From assembly GCA_036245525.1 (NCBI GenBank), contig BTPG01000003.1:187155033-187219032 (forward strand): a stretch of DNA of 64,000 nt. The letters run 5' to 3'. The DNA comes from Semisulcospira habei (lineage: Eukaryota; Mollusca; Gastropoda; Semisulcospiridae). Numbering within the stretch: the stretch's first letter is position 1; each line of letters opens with the position of its first letter. The notes under the pieces were generated by a model, which saw only the letters and a program-made list of their open reading frames with translations, searched no databases and was not told the origin of the DNA. Positions 32,191 to 41,449 of this stretch are shown here, piece by piece. The position numbers and the translations under genes were made by a program.

Positions 32191-32408
32191 TTAACCCATA
32201 GGATTCAGAATACACCAGTGTGTGAAATAAGTTTGACTAAAATAGTTCAAGGGTAGTGCCAGAATAGCTTGGCGCCTCAATGCGCCAAACTATTCTGGCA
32301 CCACCCTTGAACTAAAGCCATTGGTGTATATCCTTATCTGTAAGTACTATAATGTAGCTTATGGCAGTGTACAAATTTGAAGCTTTTAGCCTCAGTATGA
32401 TATGGGTT
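32191..32408. mobile_element. MITE1c element, third copy
   Basis: TTAACCCATAGGATTCAG to GATATGGGTTTT; the last TTAA has been lost to a T run. Flanks and core as in 26695-26918. Confidence 0.85.
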
Positions 32409-32713
32409 TTTTAAAAAAAGAGCACACCCTGCATATTTTTGCTTTTATCACAAATGGAATGAATCAAAGGTCTTTTTCCCTTGTATCGGCCCTGGGAAAG
32501 GCTGTAGTCTACTGACCTCTACGGCAGGCCCTAAAACAAAATCCAACAATATCCTCCTAAGTCGGAGTGGTAATAAAAGCGCGCGCGCGCGCGCGATCCT
32601 CTCGCTCTGCCAAGTGACCTTGGGAGTGTCTAGCCCAGGGGCCGGTTGCACGAGTGAGCTATATCCTGCACCAGACGCTAGGCAAGGTGCCCCACTGTAG
32701 CGGAGCACCTATA

Positions 32714-32924
32714 TTGATATTGGATGTGTGTTGCTAAATGGTCTTAGCTTTATTTAGGCCCCATGTGTTAGGTTTATTTAATGTGTTTGACCGGCTGGCG
32801 ACATACATTCAATGTTCTGTTTAGTTGGTTGTTTTTTTTCACAAGCAGTGCAGGCACGTCCTGAGAAAGCCTTGTTGCTGTCGGGACGTTAAGCAATGTA
32901 CAATCAATCAATCAATCAATCGCA
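32714..32924 (+). mobile_element. Retroposon G 3' part, left arm of a perfect inverted repeat
   Basis: 211 bp of the 3' part of the ~390-bp retroposon described below, ending GTACAATCAATCAATC. It appears identical to the reverse complement of 33267-33477, including family-unusual bases (GTGTTTGACC, GTTGGTTGTTTT) and the extra CGCA after the tail. Confidence 0.9.
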
Positions 32925-33266
32925 CCAGATTACTTTTTTTGATAGCAAATATCAGCTGACAAAGATGGATGGGCCATGATGGTTGAAGGGTAGTGGAGGA
33001 TAAGCTGGTGTGCCCAGACGCCAAGCTCCTCTCTCTCTCTCTTGGCTTGACTTCGCGAACGAAGATTTTATAGGAGTTGCCCACGACGTCTGCAGGCTTG
33101 TTCGTGGCTGCGGAGGCCAATCCAGGACAGGCAGGTTCGACCGCAGTGGCTGCAGGGGAAGGTATGGCCAGGGTTCTGAGTTGCGGCATCTCTTTTTTTC
33201 TCCTGAGCCGCTTGTCCTTAAGGCTAGCTCTGCGAGAGTCCTCAAAGGAGACAGCTGCCTTGTAAA
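32925..33266. other. 342-bp spacer of the inverted repeat
   Basis: Contains a MITE1 left half-arm (GATGGTTGAAGGGTAGTGGA, then GACGCCAAGCTC), a CT repeat and GC-rich sequence. ORFs on both strands reach 90-150 codons but overlap the repeat arms and have no domain. Confidence 0.6.
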
Positions 33267-33536
33267 TGCGATTGATTGATTGATTGATTGTACATTGCTT
33301 AACGTCCCGACAGCAACAAGGCTTTCTCAGGACGTGCCTGCACTGCTTGTGAAAAAAAACAACCAACTAAACAGAACATTGAATGTATGTCGCCAGCCGG
33401 TCAAACACATTAAATAAACCTAACACATGGGGCCTAAATAAAGCTAAGACCATTTAGCAACACACATCCAATATCAAGAGCTACAGGCAGTGCAGACAGT
33501 AGGGAGAGTTTAAAAAAGGCAAATACAGGTGAATGG
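33267..33536 (-). mobile_element. Retroposon G copy 1, 5'-truncated
   Basis: Minus-sense copy beginning with the (AATC)n tail complement and ending at GGTGAATGG, where a second complete copy starts. TGCGATTGA precedes it and recurs at 33928-33936 after the second copy, so one duplication brackets the pair. Confidence 0.85.
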
Positions 33537-33923
33537 TTGATTGATTGATTGTACATTGCTTAACGTCCCGACAGCAACAAGGCTTTCTCAGGACGTGCCT
33601 GCACTGCTTGTGAAAAAAAATAAATAAACAGAACATTGAATGTATGTCGCCAGCCGGTCAAATATGTTAAATAAACCTAACACATGGGGCTAAATAAAGC
33701 TAAGACCATTTAGCAACACACATCCAATATCAAGAGCTACAGGCAGTGCAGACAGTAGGGAGAGTTTTAAAAAGGCAAATACAGGTGAATGGACCTCGGG
33801 TAGACAGAAACACATGCCCCAGAATAGAGAGAAAACCCCACCCTGTGGGGCTGACCAGGGTGACCCTGGGAACTAAAAAATACCTAACCCCACCCAAGTC
33901 CCCCAGGGCAGACCCGGGTGGGG
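33537..33923 (-). mobile_element. Retroposon G copy 2, full length
   Basis: 387 bp. In sense reading it starts CCCCACCCGGGTCTGCC and ends AAGCAATGTACAATCAATC repeats. Every copy with an intact 5' side starts at the same place, as expected of a SINE-like unit and not of random LINE truncation. I see no A or B box, so the promoter type is unknown. Other full copies: 37670, 48063, 55582, 56678 and 61332. Confidence 0.88.
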
Positions 33924-34025
33924 TTGGTGCGATTGAGAAGCATACACTATTATTATTATAATATATGACAAAAAATAAAAACAACAAAGCAAATACACCT
34001 TTCAAAACATCACAGCAACAGCAAT

Positions 34026-34111
34026 TTTTCAGGTGTCGGTAGCGGTTTTAGTTGCGATGATTCCTGCAGGAATCATCGCGACCAAAACCGCTACCAACAC
34101 TGAAAGGTTAA
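34026..34111. mobile_element. MITE2 element
   Basis: GTGTCGGTAGCGG to CCGCTACCAACAC, centre GCGATGATTCC/GGAATCATCGC, closing TTAA at 34108-34111. Confidence 0.8.
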
Positions 34112-34319
34112 ATGTGAACTTTGGACCACACTTCAAAATCCTCCTACTGAAACCTGAGGGAGCACTAAGCACTGACAACGGAGAACAGATACAACTGCAA
34201 ATAAACTCAGAAAACTCACATATATAAAAATGAAACAAATTTACAAAATAGCATCCAAAACTGACCCCCAAAAATGGACCCACAGCAATAACAAATTAAA
34301 CGTACAAGTAAACATAAAG

Positions 34320-34606
34320 TATCACAATAGAAATGGAACTCCCAACAGACAGCACATCTAACAATGTATTACCGTAACCCATTTAACCCATCGTACGCAT
34401 TTCCATGGTGTCACCTAGCGACTTTGTACCGGCTGTAGGAGATGGCTCGAACATGATAACATAATATATCACAATAGAAATGGAACTTCCAAAATACAGC
34501 ACATCTAACAATGTATTACCGTAACCCATTTAACCCATCGTACGCATTTCCATGGTGTCACCTAGCGACTTTGTACCGGCTGTAAGAGATGGCTCGAACA
34601 TGATAA
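34320..34606. repeat. 147-bp tandem duplication reaching into a MITE1a
   Basis: TATCACAATAGAAATGGAAC begins both units (34320 and 34467). Each runs through the MITE1a left half (TTAACCCATCGTACGC, then GGCTCGAACATGATAA). Only the second unit continues into the hairpin. Confidence 0.9.
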
Positions 34607-34725
34607 TTCAAGGGTAGTGCCAGATGAGCTTGGCGCCTTCAGGCGCCAAGCTCATCTGGCACTACCCTTGAATTATCACGGTCGAGCCATCTCCGGCTGT
34701 AGGGCGCAGGGGTTCAATGGGTTAA
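34530..34725. mobile_element. MITE1a element
   Basis: TTAACCCATCGTACGC to CAATGGGTTAA. The arms carry GATGAGC and GCTCATC, both altered from GATTAGC/GCTAATC. Confidence 0.88.
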
Positions 34726-35046
34726 AATTGTGCACAACAAATAATAATAATAATAACACATTCAAAACAGGAGATGGGCCTGCTCTGATAATTCATGCGT
34801 AGTACTTGATTATCTTAAAACCCTTTCGCCGCCACAGGTGTTAAAATGTTGCATTTCCCAGCGCCGCAGCTGTTTTGCCAGACGCTGTGGCGCAACACCT
34901 CTTATCTTTAAAAGGCTATAACTATTGAACCACTGAACCGAATTACTTCATTTTTAAGAAAAATGGAGATGAGAAAACAGATTTGTACACTGACACCTTT
35001 TTGTCTTCATGTGACTCACTCAAAGTTTTATATCTGGCCTGATGCA
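34726..35046. other. Stretch without recognised gene
   Basis: No supported feature; CCCTTTCGCCGCCACAGG near 34822 could be the start of another eroded TTAA element. Confidence 0.4.
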
Positions 35047-35260
35047 TTAGTTATTTGGGTTTAACGCCGAGCAGGCGACTAAGGCCATCTCACGGCGGGA
35101 TGGGTAAAAATCTGGTCAGCCAGACTAAAAGCAAGGTCTTAAGACAAGATGTAAATATAGATTAAAAATCTCAGGCTAAAATGTCGCACATGTCTGGAAA
35201 AGAAACGTCTACAGACTCTCAAAAAGGGCAAATAAAAAAATTCACATAGTCTATGAATGC

Positions 35261-35560
35261 TCAGATCTTGTTAAAAATATTGCATTCTCTCAAAAAATTG
35301 AAGATTTTGTCCGGGGGAACATCCCGGAACAAAACCTTCAAGGAGTCTGCTGTGAAGTGTTTATATCTGGTGTCAATTAGGTCAGCACAATACAGCAAAA
35401 AGTGTCGAACAGAAAACTGCTCATCACAGGCAAAACACCATGGACGCTCATCCTGTTTAAGTAAGTAAGAGTGCGTAACATGTGTGTGCCCGATGTGGAG
35501 CCGAGCAAGGACAGTCTCCTCACGGCGGCTGCCGCAGCGGAAAGGTAGACTGTCAGACAA
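35261..35560 (-). pseudogene. LINE copy 1 ORF2 C-terminus, out of frame
   Basis: Continues the ORF2 protein after a frameshift at about 35600. It has a cysteine/histidine cluster (CFACDEQFSVRHFLLYC: C-x2-C, H, C) after RREETVLARLHIGHT, the common post-RNase H end of I/Jockey-group ORF2. In LINE copy 2 the same segment (45055-45558) is in frame with the sequence just before it. Confidence 0.8.
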
Positions 35561-35602
35561 CTTAGGAAGAGCTTCATGAAGCTTGTTCCCTTCCTCTTTG
35601 TC

Positions 35603-37654
35603 TCACTCGCACTCGGACTGCCACTCGCGGGCTATGTACGCACTAATAACAGGTTTAAAATCACTATAGACAGTCTGTGTGTCAGGGACAGGGTCACTGC
35701 GGGCACTGTTGGCAGCAGAATCTGCGATTCTGTTGCCTTCGATGCCCACATGGCCTGGGACCCAAATAAAAATGATGTCATAATATTCCTTCATCAAGTC
35801 CGCGTAGAGCTCTCTAATCTGCACCAGCAGTGGATGGTCTGTTCCCGCGCCCTGAAGGGCCTGCAGGGCAGAAAGAGAGTCAGACAGAATCAGGAAGTTC
35901 CTTTCCCGAGACTGATAGGCATGCTTGAGTGCTAGCAGAATGGCCTGCAGTTCTGCACTAAATACAGAGGAATGGTCAGGGAGACGGAGCTTAAATGGGC
36001 GTCTAGGATGGCGACAGGACACTGCAGCCGCAGCCACTCTTCCATCCTCAGACTTGGACCCATCCGTATAAAGACGACAATAGCCAGGAAAAATTGAAAG
36101 GAGTTCATTGAGGCTCTGTTGGTATATGGCTGGTGGAGTACAATCCTTCTTGTGGGCAGTCAAGTCCAGCAAGATGTCAGGAACTGGTAGTAGCCAGGGT
36201 GGAGTGACGTGTTGCAGAGATTCCGAAACTTTGTCCAGGTCCACTCCGGCCGCCTGCAGATGAGGTCGGACACGGAAGGAAAGTGGACGGACAGCTCCCG
36301 GATGGGCATCGTAAATCTCTGCAAACGACGGGTTAAAAACACAATCATAGGCAGGATTTTCTGGATGGGCCTTCAGCTTCAGAACGTAGCTGAGCATGAG
36401 GCGGATGCGGCGGAGCCTGAGAGAAGGCTCCCCTGCCTCTGCATACAGACTAGGAACTGGAGATGTCCTGAAGGCTCCCAGACATATGCGCAGACCTTGA
36501 TGGTGAGTTGTGTTCAGACGCTGCAGAACAGACTTGGAAGCCGAGCCATATACCACAGAGCCGTAATCCAGTTTGGACCGAACAAGGGCCCGGTACAGTC
36601 GAAGTAAGACGATGCGGTCTGCACCCCAGTCAGTACGACCAACGACACGAAGAATGTCGAGGGCCTTCCGACAAGAGGTTCTAAGGTAGTTAACATGGTT
36701 GCAGAAGGTCAATCTTTTGTCAAAGATGACCCCCAAAAACTTAGCCTCTTCAGCCACCTTAATTGGCACTCCAGCAATGCTCAGGCTAGGTTCTGGAAAA
36801 AATTTCGTCTGGTTAGTAAAATGCACACAGACTGTCTTGGAGGGCGAGAATCTAAATCCATTGAGAGACACCCACCCCTGGATGCGATCAACGCACAGCT
36901 GCAAGCGCCTCTCAAGGGACGCAAGTCCTCGACCTCGTGCACACAAAGCAAAGTCGTCCACAAACAAAGAGCATTCAGAATCAGCCTTGACGGCCTTTAC
37001 AATGTTATTTATTTTAATGCTAAATAAAACAGGAGATAGAATACTGCCCTGCGGGACACCCATCTCCTGTTCAAAGGAGTCGGAGAGGGTGGAGCCCACA
37101 CGGACATGGAACGACCTGTTGGACAAAAAATTGTGAATAAAAACGGGCAGATGCCCTTTAAAACCCATGTCCGACAAATCAGACATTATACCATGCTTCC
37201 AGGTAGTGTCATATGCCTTTTCAAGATCAAAGAAAATTGCATAGACATGCTGCTTGTTGACAAAAGCATCTCGGATAAAAGACTCAAAGCGGACTAGATG
37301 GTCAGTTGTACTACGGAAGCGCCGGAAACCGCACTGGAGGTCTGTGATGAGACCCTGTGACTCAAGATGCCACACCAGTCGGGCGTTGACCAAGCGTTCC
37401 ATAGTTTTACATAAACATGATGTCAAAGCTATTGGCCGGTAGTTGCCCGGGTCGGAAGGATCCTTACCCGGCTTGGGAATTGGCACAACCACAGCCTGGC
37501 GCCAAGATGGCGGAAAATGACCGGTTATCCAGATATGGTTAAAGGCCTTGAGAAGTACAAGGAGTGGATCCTCAGGCAGATGTGTTATGAGCTGATAATG
37601 GATGGTATCTAATCCAGCAGCAGAGTCAGTACATTTCTGCATGGCTTGCTGCAA
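35603..37654 (-). pseudogene. LINE copy 1 ORF2: reverse transcriptase and RNase H
   Basis: 683 codons. The reverse transcriptase copies the element RNA at the nicked target. Visible motifs are GNYRPIALTSCLCKTMERL, a FFDLEKAYDTTW block (motif A), GVPQGSILSPVLF (motif B) and FVDD (motif C, about 36950-36962; the catalytic YxDD is FVDD here). An RNase H domain follows with its acidic residues in LYTDGSK, SAELQAI, LSDSLSAL and NRIADSAAN, plus the WVPGHVGIEGN signature. The segment begins inside the original ORF2, because retroposon G separates it from the endonuclease part, and ends early by frameshift. It is therefore a broken gene, not an expressed polymerase. Confidence 0.92.
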
Positions 37655-37669
37655 TTCTGAAAACGTAAA

Positions 37670-38062
37670 TTGTTTGATTGATTGTACATTGCTTAACGTC
37701 CAGACAGCAACAAGGCTTTCTCAGGACGTGCCTGCACTGCTTGTGAAAAAAAAAAAATAATAAACAGAACATTGAATGTATGTCGCCAGCCGGTCAAATA
37801 CATTAAATAAACCTAACACATGGGGCCTAAATAAAGCTAAGACCATTTAGCAACACACATCCAATATCAAGAGCTACAGGCAGTGCAGACAGTAGGGAGA
37901 GTTTTAAAAAGGCAAATACAGGTGAATGGACAAAGGGTAGACAGAAACACATGCCCCAGAATAGAGAGAAAAACCCACCCTGTGGGGCTGACTAGGGTGA
38001 CCCTGGGAACTAAAAAATACCTAACCCCACCCAAGTCCCCCAGGGCAGACCCGGGTGGGGAA
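37670..38062 (-). mobile_element. Retroposon G inserted in LINE copy 1 ORF2
   Basis: Flanked by TGAAAACGTAAA at 37658-37669 and 38063-38074. It lies between the endonuclease and the reverse transcriptase coding parts and is the reason the downstream ORF ends in unrelated codons. Confidence 0.95.
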
Positions 38063-38069
38063 TGAAAAC

Positions 38070-39369
38070 GTAAAAACGTAAAAGGGGCATTATAGTCTTC
38101 CAAGTTATCCGATATAAAATCACAAGCACAAGATTCTCGCTTCTCCTTCTCTCTCTGGAAGAAAGGTGAATAATGCTCTGTTGAAGAATTATGGGCAATG
38201 GTGGAGGCAAGCAAATTGGCCACAGCCTTTTTATCTGTGACCAAACTGGCACCATCTCTAAGATGGCCAACAGAAGCCGAGCCACCCCTGCCCCTAATTC
38301 TTCGAACAGCCTTCCAGACTTTTTGGGACGGAGTCCTAGAAGATAAAGATGAGACGAAGCGTCTCCAGGAAGCACGGCGTTCACGTTTAAAAATATAACG
38401 GGCTTTCGCCCGCTGTCTTTTAAAGGTTAAAATATTTGCTTGCGACGGATTACGAAATGCACGTCGCTGAGCAGATTTGCGCATTGTTTGGGCCTTGCGG
38501 CACTCTTCATTGAACCATGGTACTCTCGGCTTCCGAGGGAGTGATGTGGAAGTTCTAGGGATGGTTTCACCTGCAACCTCCAACAAAATAGAAGTAAAAC
38601 AAACAGGTTCTTCAGCTGACATGACCACCTCCTCTGTAAGACGAGACTGACAGAGAGAGGCAAACAGAGACCAGTTAGCTTTCTTGAGATTCCAGCGCCC
38701 CACCGGCGAATCCTCCTCACAGCTGACCGATGACAGGACTACTGGGAAGTGGTCACTACCACACAGGTCGTCGTGAACCTTCCAGTCAAAGTCCAGCATG
38801 AGAGAAGGATCACACACAGTGAGGTCTAGAACAGAACTAGATCCGGAACCTGAGTTAGAGTATGTAGGTGAGCCATCGTTAAAGACACATAGGTTAAGCT
38901 GAGAAAAAACATCTTCTAACATCTGACCTCTGCCATCATAGTGGTCACTACCCCAAAGGTGAGCATGACCGTTAAAATCCCCCATGAGAATAAAGGGAGG
39001 GGGCAGTTGATCTACTAAGTGAAAAATATCATTGCTACAGACCCGCAGTGATGGTGGCAGGTAAATACTGCATATGGTTATGGTCTTTTTTAAGGTAACC
39101 CGAGCAGCGACAGCCTGAAGACAGGTGTCGATGCTAACGGGGCTACATAAAATTTGGCTACTAATGAGAAGAGCCGCTCCACCCGAGCGCCTCTCCGAAT
39201 CAGAGCCTTTATGTATAACATTAAAACCATTAAAAGACACAGGGTCAGAAGTCTTCAGGTAAGTCTCCTGAAGAGATATGACTGAGGGGTTATAGAACTT
39301 GACTAAAAGACGTAATTCCTCAAAGTTAGCTCGAAAACCACGACAATTCCACTGAAGCAAAGAGTCCAT
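38070..39369 (-). pseudogene. LINE copy 1 ORF2: AP endonuclease domain
   Basis: Start ATG at 39367-39369, two bases after the ORF1 stop (TAATCATG), a layout that suggests reinitiation. The N-terminal 230 residues are an exonuclease-endonuclease-phosphatase domain, which nicks the target DNA: WNCRGFRAN, ISLQETYLK, MGDFNGHAHLWGSDH and CGSDHFPV carry the catalytic residues. A basic linker leads toward the reverse transcriptase. The open frame runs on into the inserted retroposon to 37867, but true LINE coding stops at about 38075. Confidence 0.9.
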
Positions 39370-39371
39370 GA

Positions 39372-40814
39372 TTAAGTCTGATCTGGGGGTAAGGAGTTTT
39401 TCCCCCCTTTTTCCTTTACCTTGGAAGGAGTTGAAGAAACAGAGGGGGGGGGCCGGCTCCCGGGCCTCCTCTGGTTCTTCGGAGAGGAAGGGGGTGGAGC
39501 TGCCGCAGCATCAGCAACAACAACTTCCACTCCCTCCATCCGCTCCTCCAGTGCAGCATATTTGTTTTGAAGGGGCACATCTGTGTTCCCCTTCTGGGCC
39601 CGTGCGCACAGCGGTCCCATAGATTTCTTAGACTTCTGGTCCTGGGCAGCGTTCCTGCCGCTAGAGTTAGCGGCCTTAGAAGGCTGACCAGAGCCAGAAG
39701 CCTTTGTAGTTGACTGACTAACAGGTTTGGGTGGGGGCTGAGGCTTAGGGGCAACAGAAGGCGGCACAACCGGACCGGCAGTGTCCGCCTTCTGCGTTCC
39801 CTGGCTCCTTGTCACCACCGGAGGAGGGTTACTCTCCAGGGGCGAGATGAGCCGAGGCTCCGCCCCCAACCAAGAAGTTGGGGTCTGACATGAAAAGTCT
39901 TTGGTGGGGCGCTTGCCTGCCACCGCTGCACTAAAAGTATACACTGAGGTGTTAGAGGTTGGGGCAGCCGCAGCTGCACCAGGGCCTTCAACCAGTTTTT
40001 TGGCATCCAGAAAGGACAGCCCCTTCTCCACACGCACCTGCTGAATCTTGCACTCGGATATCCAACGAGGGCATTTCTTATCCGAAGCCATATGCGCCCC
40101 CTGGCAATTCACACACAGGGGGGTGGCTGTGCAGGACTCAGCAGAGTGTCCGGGCCTAGTGCAACGGGCGCATGAAGCCTCTGCCTGACGGCATGTCTTC
40201 TGCCCATGGCCATACTTTTGGCACTTAAAGCACCGGAGGGGAAGAGGGACGTACTTTTTCACTCTCAGGGAGTAGTAACCTCCCCATATGGTAGTAGGAG
40301 GGGTGGGGGTGCCAAACGTCAGGATGATGGTAGGGAGACGGATCTCCCCACCACCTCGCTTGGAAGCGAAGCGCCTGACGCAAGTCACCCCCTGAGACTT
40401 AAGGTTCCTTACAAGTTCATCTTCTGACAGTTCTACCAAAGCTTGATCTTTGATTACGCCTCTTGACGAATTCATAGTTTTGTGGGGTGTGACTTCCACA
40501 GGAGTGTCTCCGATGGAAGAGAGCCCCAGCAGCCCGCTGGAGTGTGCCCGAGTACGGCACTCCACCAGCAAGTCACCAGACCTGAGGCGCTGGGCGTCAG
40601 GCCTGCCAACACGGCTCCTGAGGGTCTCCCCCACCAGAAAAGGATGCAGCTTGGTAACTGGTTTCTCCTTCACCTTGCTATGGACAATGAGGAAGCGAGG
40701 CCATACGGCCGACGCCTGAGGCGTCGCTTCCTCACAGTCTGAATCACTGTCATGGTCAAATTCGGTGTCTATATGCCGTTTCTGTGCTAGTTTTGGTTTT
40801 TTTGTTTTATCCAT
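39372..40814 (-). CDS. LINE copy 1 ORF1, zinc-knuckle RNA-binding protein
   Basis: 480 codons, apparently intact. The central part has three knuckles: CFKCQKYGHGQKTC, CARCTRPGHSAESC and CVNCQGAHMASDKKC (the last spaced C-x2-C-x3-H-x6-C). The C-terminal third is rich in proline, serine and lysine. By analogy with I/Jockey ORF1 proteins it should bind the element RNA and form the ribonucleoprotein. The start was chosen as the ATG that gives MDKTKKPKLAQKRH, because LINE copy 2 has the related NKPKLAPKRH. It precedes ORF2 by two bases. Confidence 0.88.
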   Translation of the reverse strand: MDKTKKPKLAQKRHIDTEFDHDSDSDCEEATPQASAVWPRFLIVHSKVKEKPVTKLHPFLVGETLRSRVGRPDAQRLRSGDLLVECRTRAHSSGLLGLSSIGDTPVEVTPHKTMNSSRGVIKDQALVELSEDELVRNLKSQGVTCVRRFASKRGGGEIRLPTIILTFGTPTPPTTIWGGYYSLRVKKYVPLPLRCFKCQKYGHGQKTCRQAEASCARCTRPGHSAESCTATPLCVNCQGAHMASDKKCPRWISECKIQQVRVEKGLSFLDAKKLVEGPGAAAAAPTSNTSVYTFSAAVAGKRPTKDFSCQTPTSWLGAEPRLISPLESNPPPVVTRSQGTQKADTAGPVVPPSVAPKPQPPPKPVSQSTTKASGSGQPSKAANSSGRNAAQDQKSKKSMGPLCARAQKGNTDVPLQNKYAALEERMEGVEVVVADAAAAPPPSSPKNQRRPGSRPPPSVSSTPSKVKEKGGKNSLPPDQT

Positions 40815-41449
40815 ATTATATTAGTAGAGATATTCATCCCCCGGGGGTCCCCGCCCGCCACCGAGCCCAACAAGGGAAAGTGCAACTGTCGGCGGGTCTC
40901 CAGCCGACGCACAATGGAGACTGCCCGAAAGATATACTCAAGGGGGTAAGCCCGATTGAACCGTTTGAGCCACCGCCTTCTATCACACCGTTGAATGCAG
41001 GGGAATACTGGCGTAAAGCACCTAATCAGCAGCAAAGGCTATAGCATGGTGCTCCGTATAGCAACCCGCATGTCAACAGTGGGATAGGGCTCAACGTGAC
41101 AAGAGCCGATTGACTAGGCCGGTACGACTAGCCTCCCGTTTAGGCAGAAGTCAAGGCCAAAGTGGAGTGTTTCAGCCACCAGGATCCTCTTCTCCCCCGA
41201 CACGGGTCTCCAAGCACGGCAAACACTTGGGATCCAAAGGACCAAAAAGTCACGAGTATTTTTAAGGACCAATCCAACATGGTACGACCTAGGTTAGCAC
41301 AGCTCCTTAAAAACCGGACCAGTGAAAAGGCTGAACAACATATCTGCTGACATCAAGTCCTAATCCTGGACAAAGATGGCACCCGTCCGCTAGCCCACTC
41401 AGTCAGGGACTGAGCGGACTACCCACCTACGCCACGTGGAGGCCGGTGC
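40815..41449 (-). other. LINE copy 1 5' UTR
   Basis: Closely matches 50450-51079 in LINE copy 2. It contains GC-rich sequence (CCCCGGGGGATGAATATC in sense, close to the ORF1 start) and is expected to hold the internal promoter. Confidence 0.75.

Larger units (their letters stand above)
35047..41449 (-). mobile_element. LINE copy 1 (I/Nimb-like), nearly complete
   Basis: Runs on the minus strand from GGCACCGGCCTCCACGTGG at about 41449 to a tail complementary to TTAGTTATTTGGGTTTAACG. Order in sense: 5' UTR (41449-40815), zinc-knuckle ORF1, ORF2 with endonuclease, reverse transcriptase and RNase H, short 3' end. AP endonuclease plus RNase H with a CCHC ORF1 fits the I superfamily. One retroposon G (37670-38062) interrupts ORF2, and a frameshift near 35600 separates the ORF2 C-terminus. 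No target-site duplication is found, and the 5' end abuts the gypsy-type remnant, so a rearrangement there is likely. Confidence 0.92.

Noticed and set aside
32908..33366. 152-codon ORF on the minus strand and 89-codon ORF on the plus strand
   Set aside because: They run across the inverted repeat arms and a CT repeat, overlap each other and contain no domain.
39368..40742. Several plus-strand ORFs of 60-90 codons opposite the LINE ORF1
   Set aside because: They are antisense shadows of the zinc-knuckle ORF1, repeated at the same relative places in LINE copy 2.
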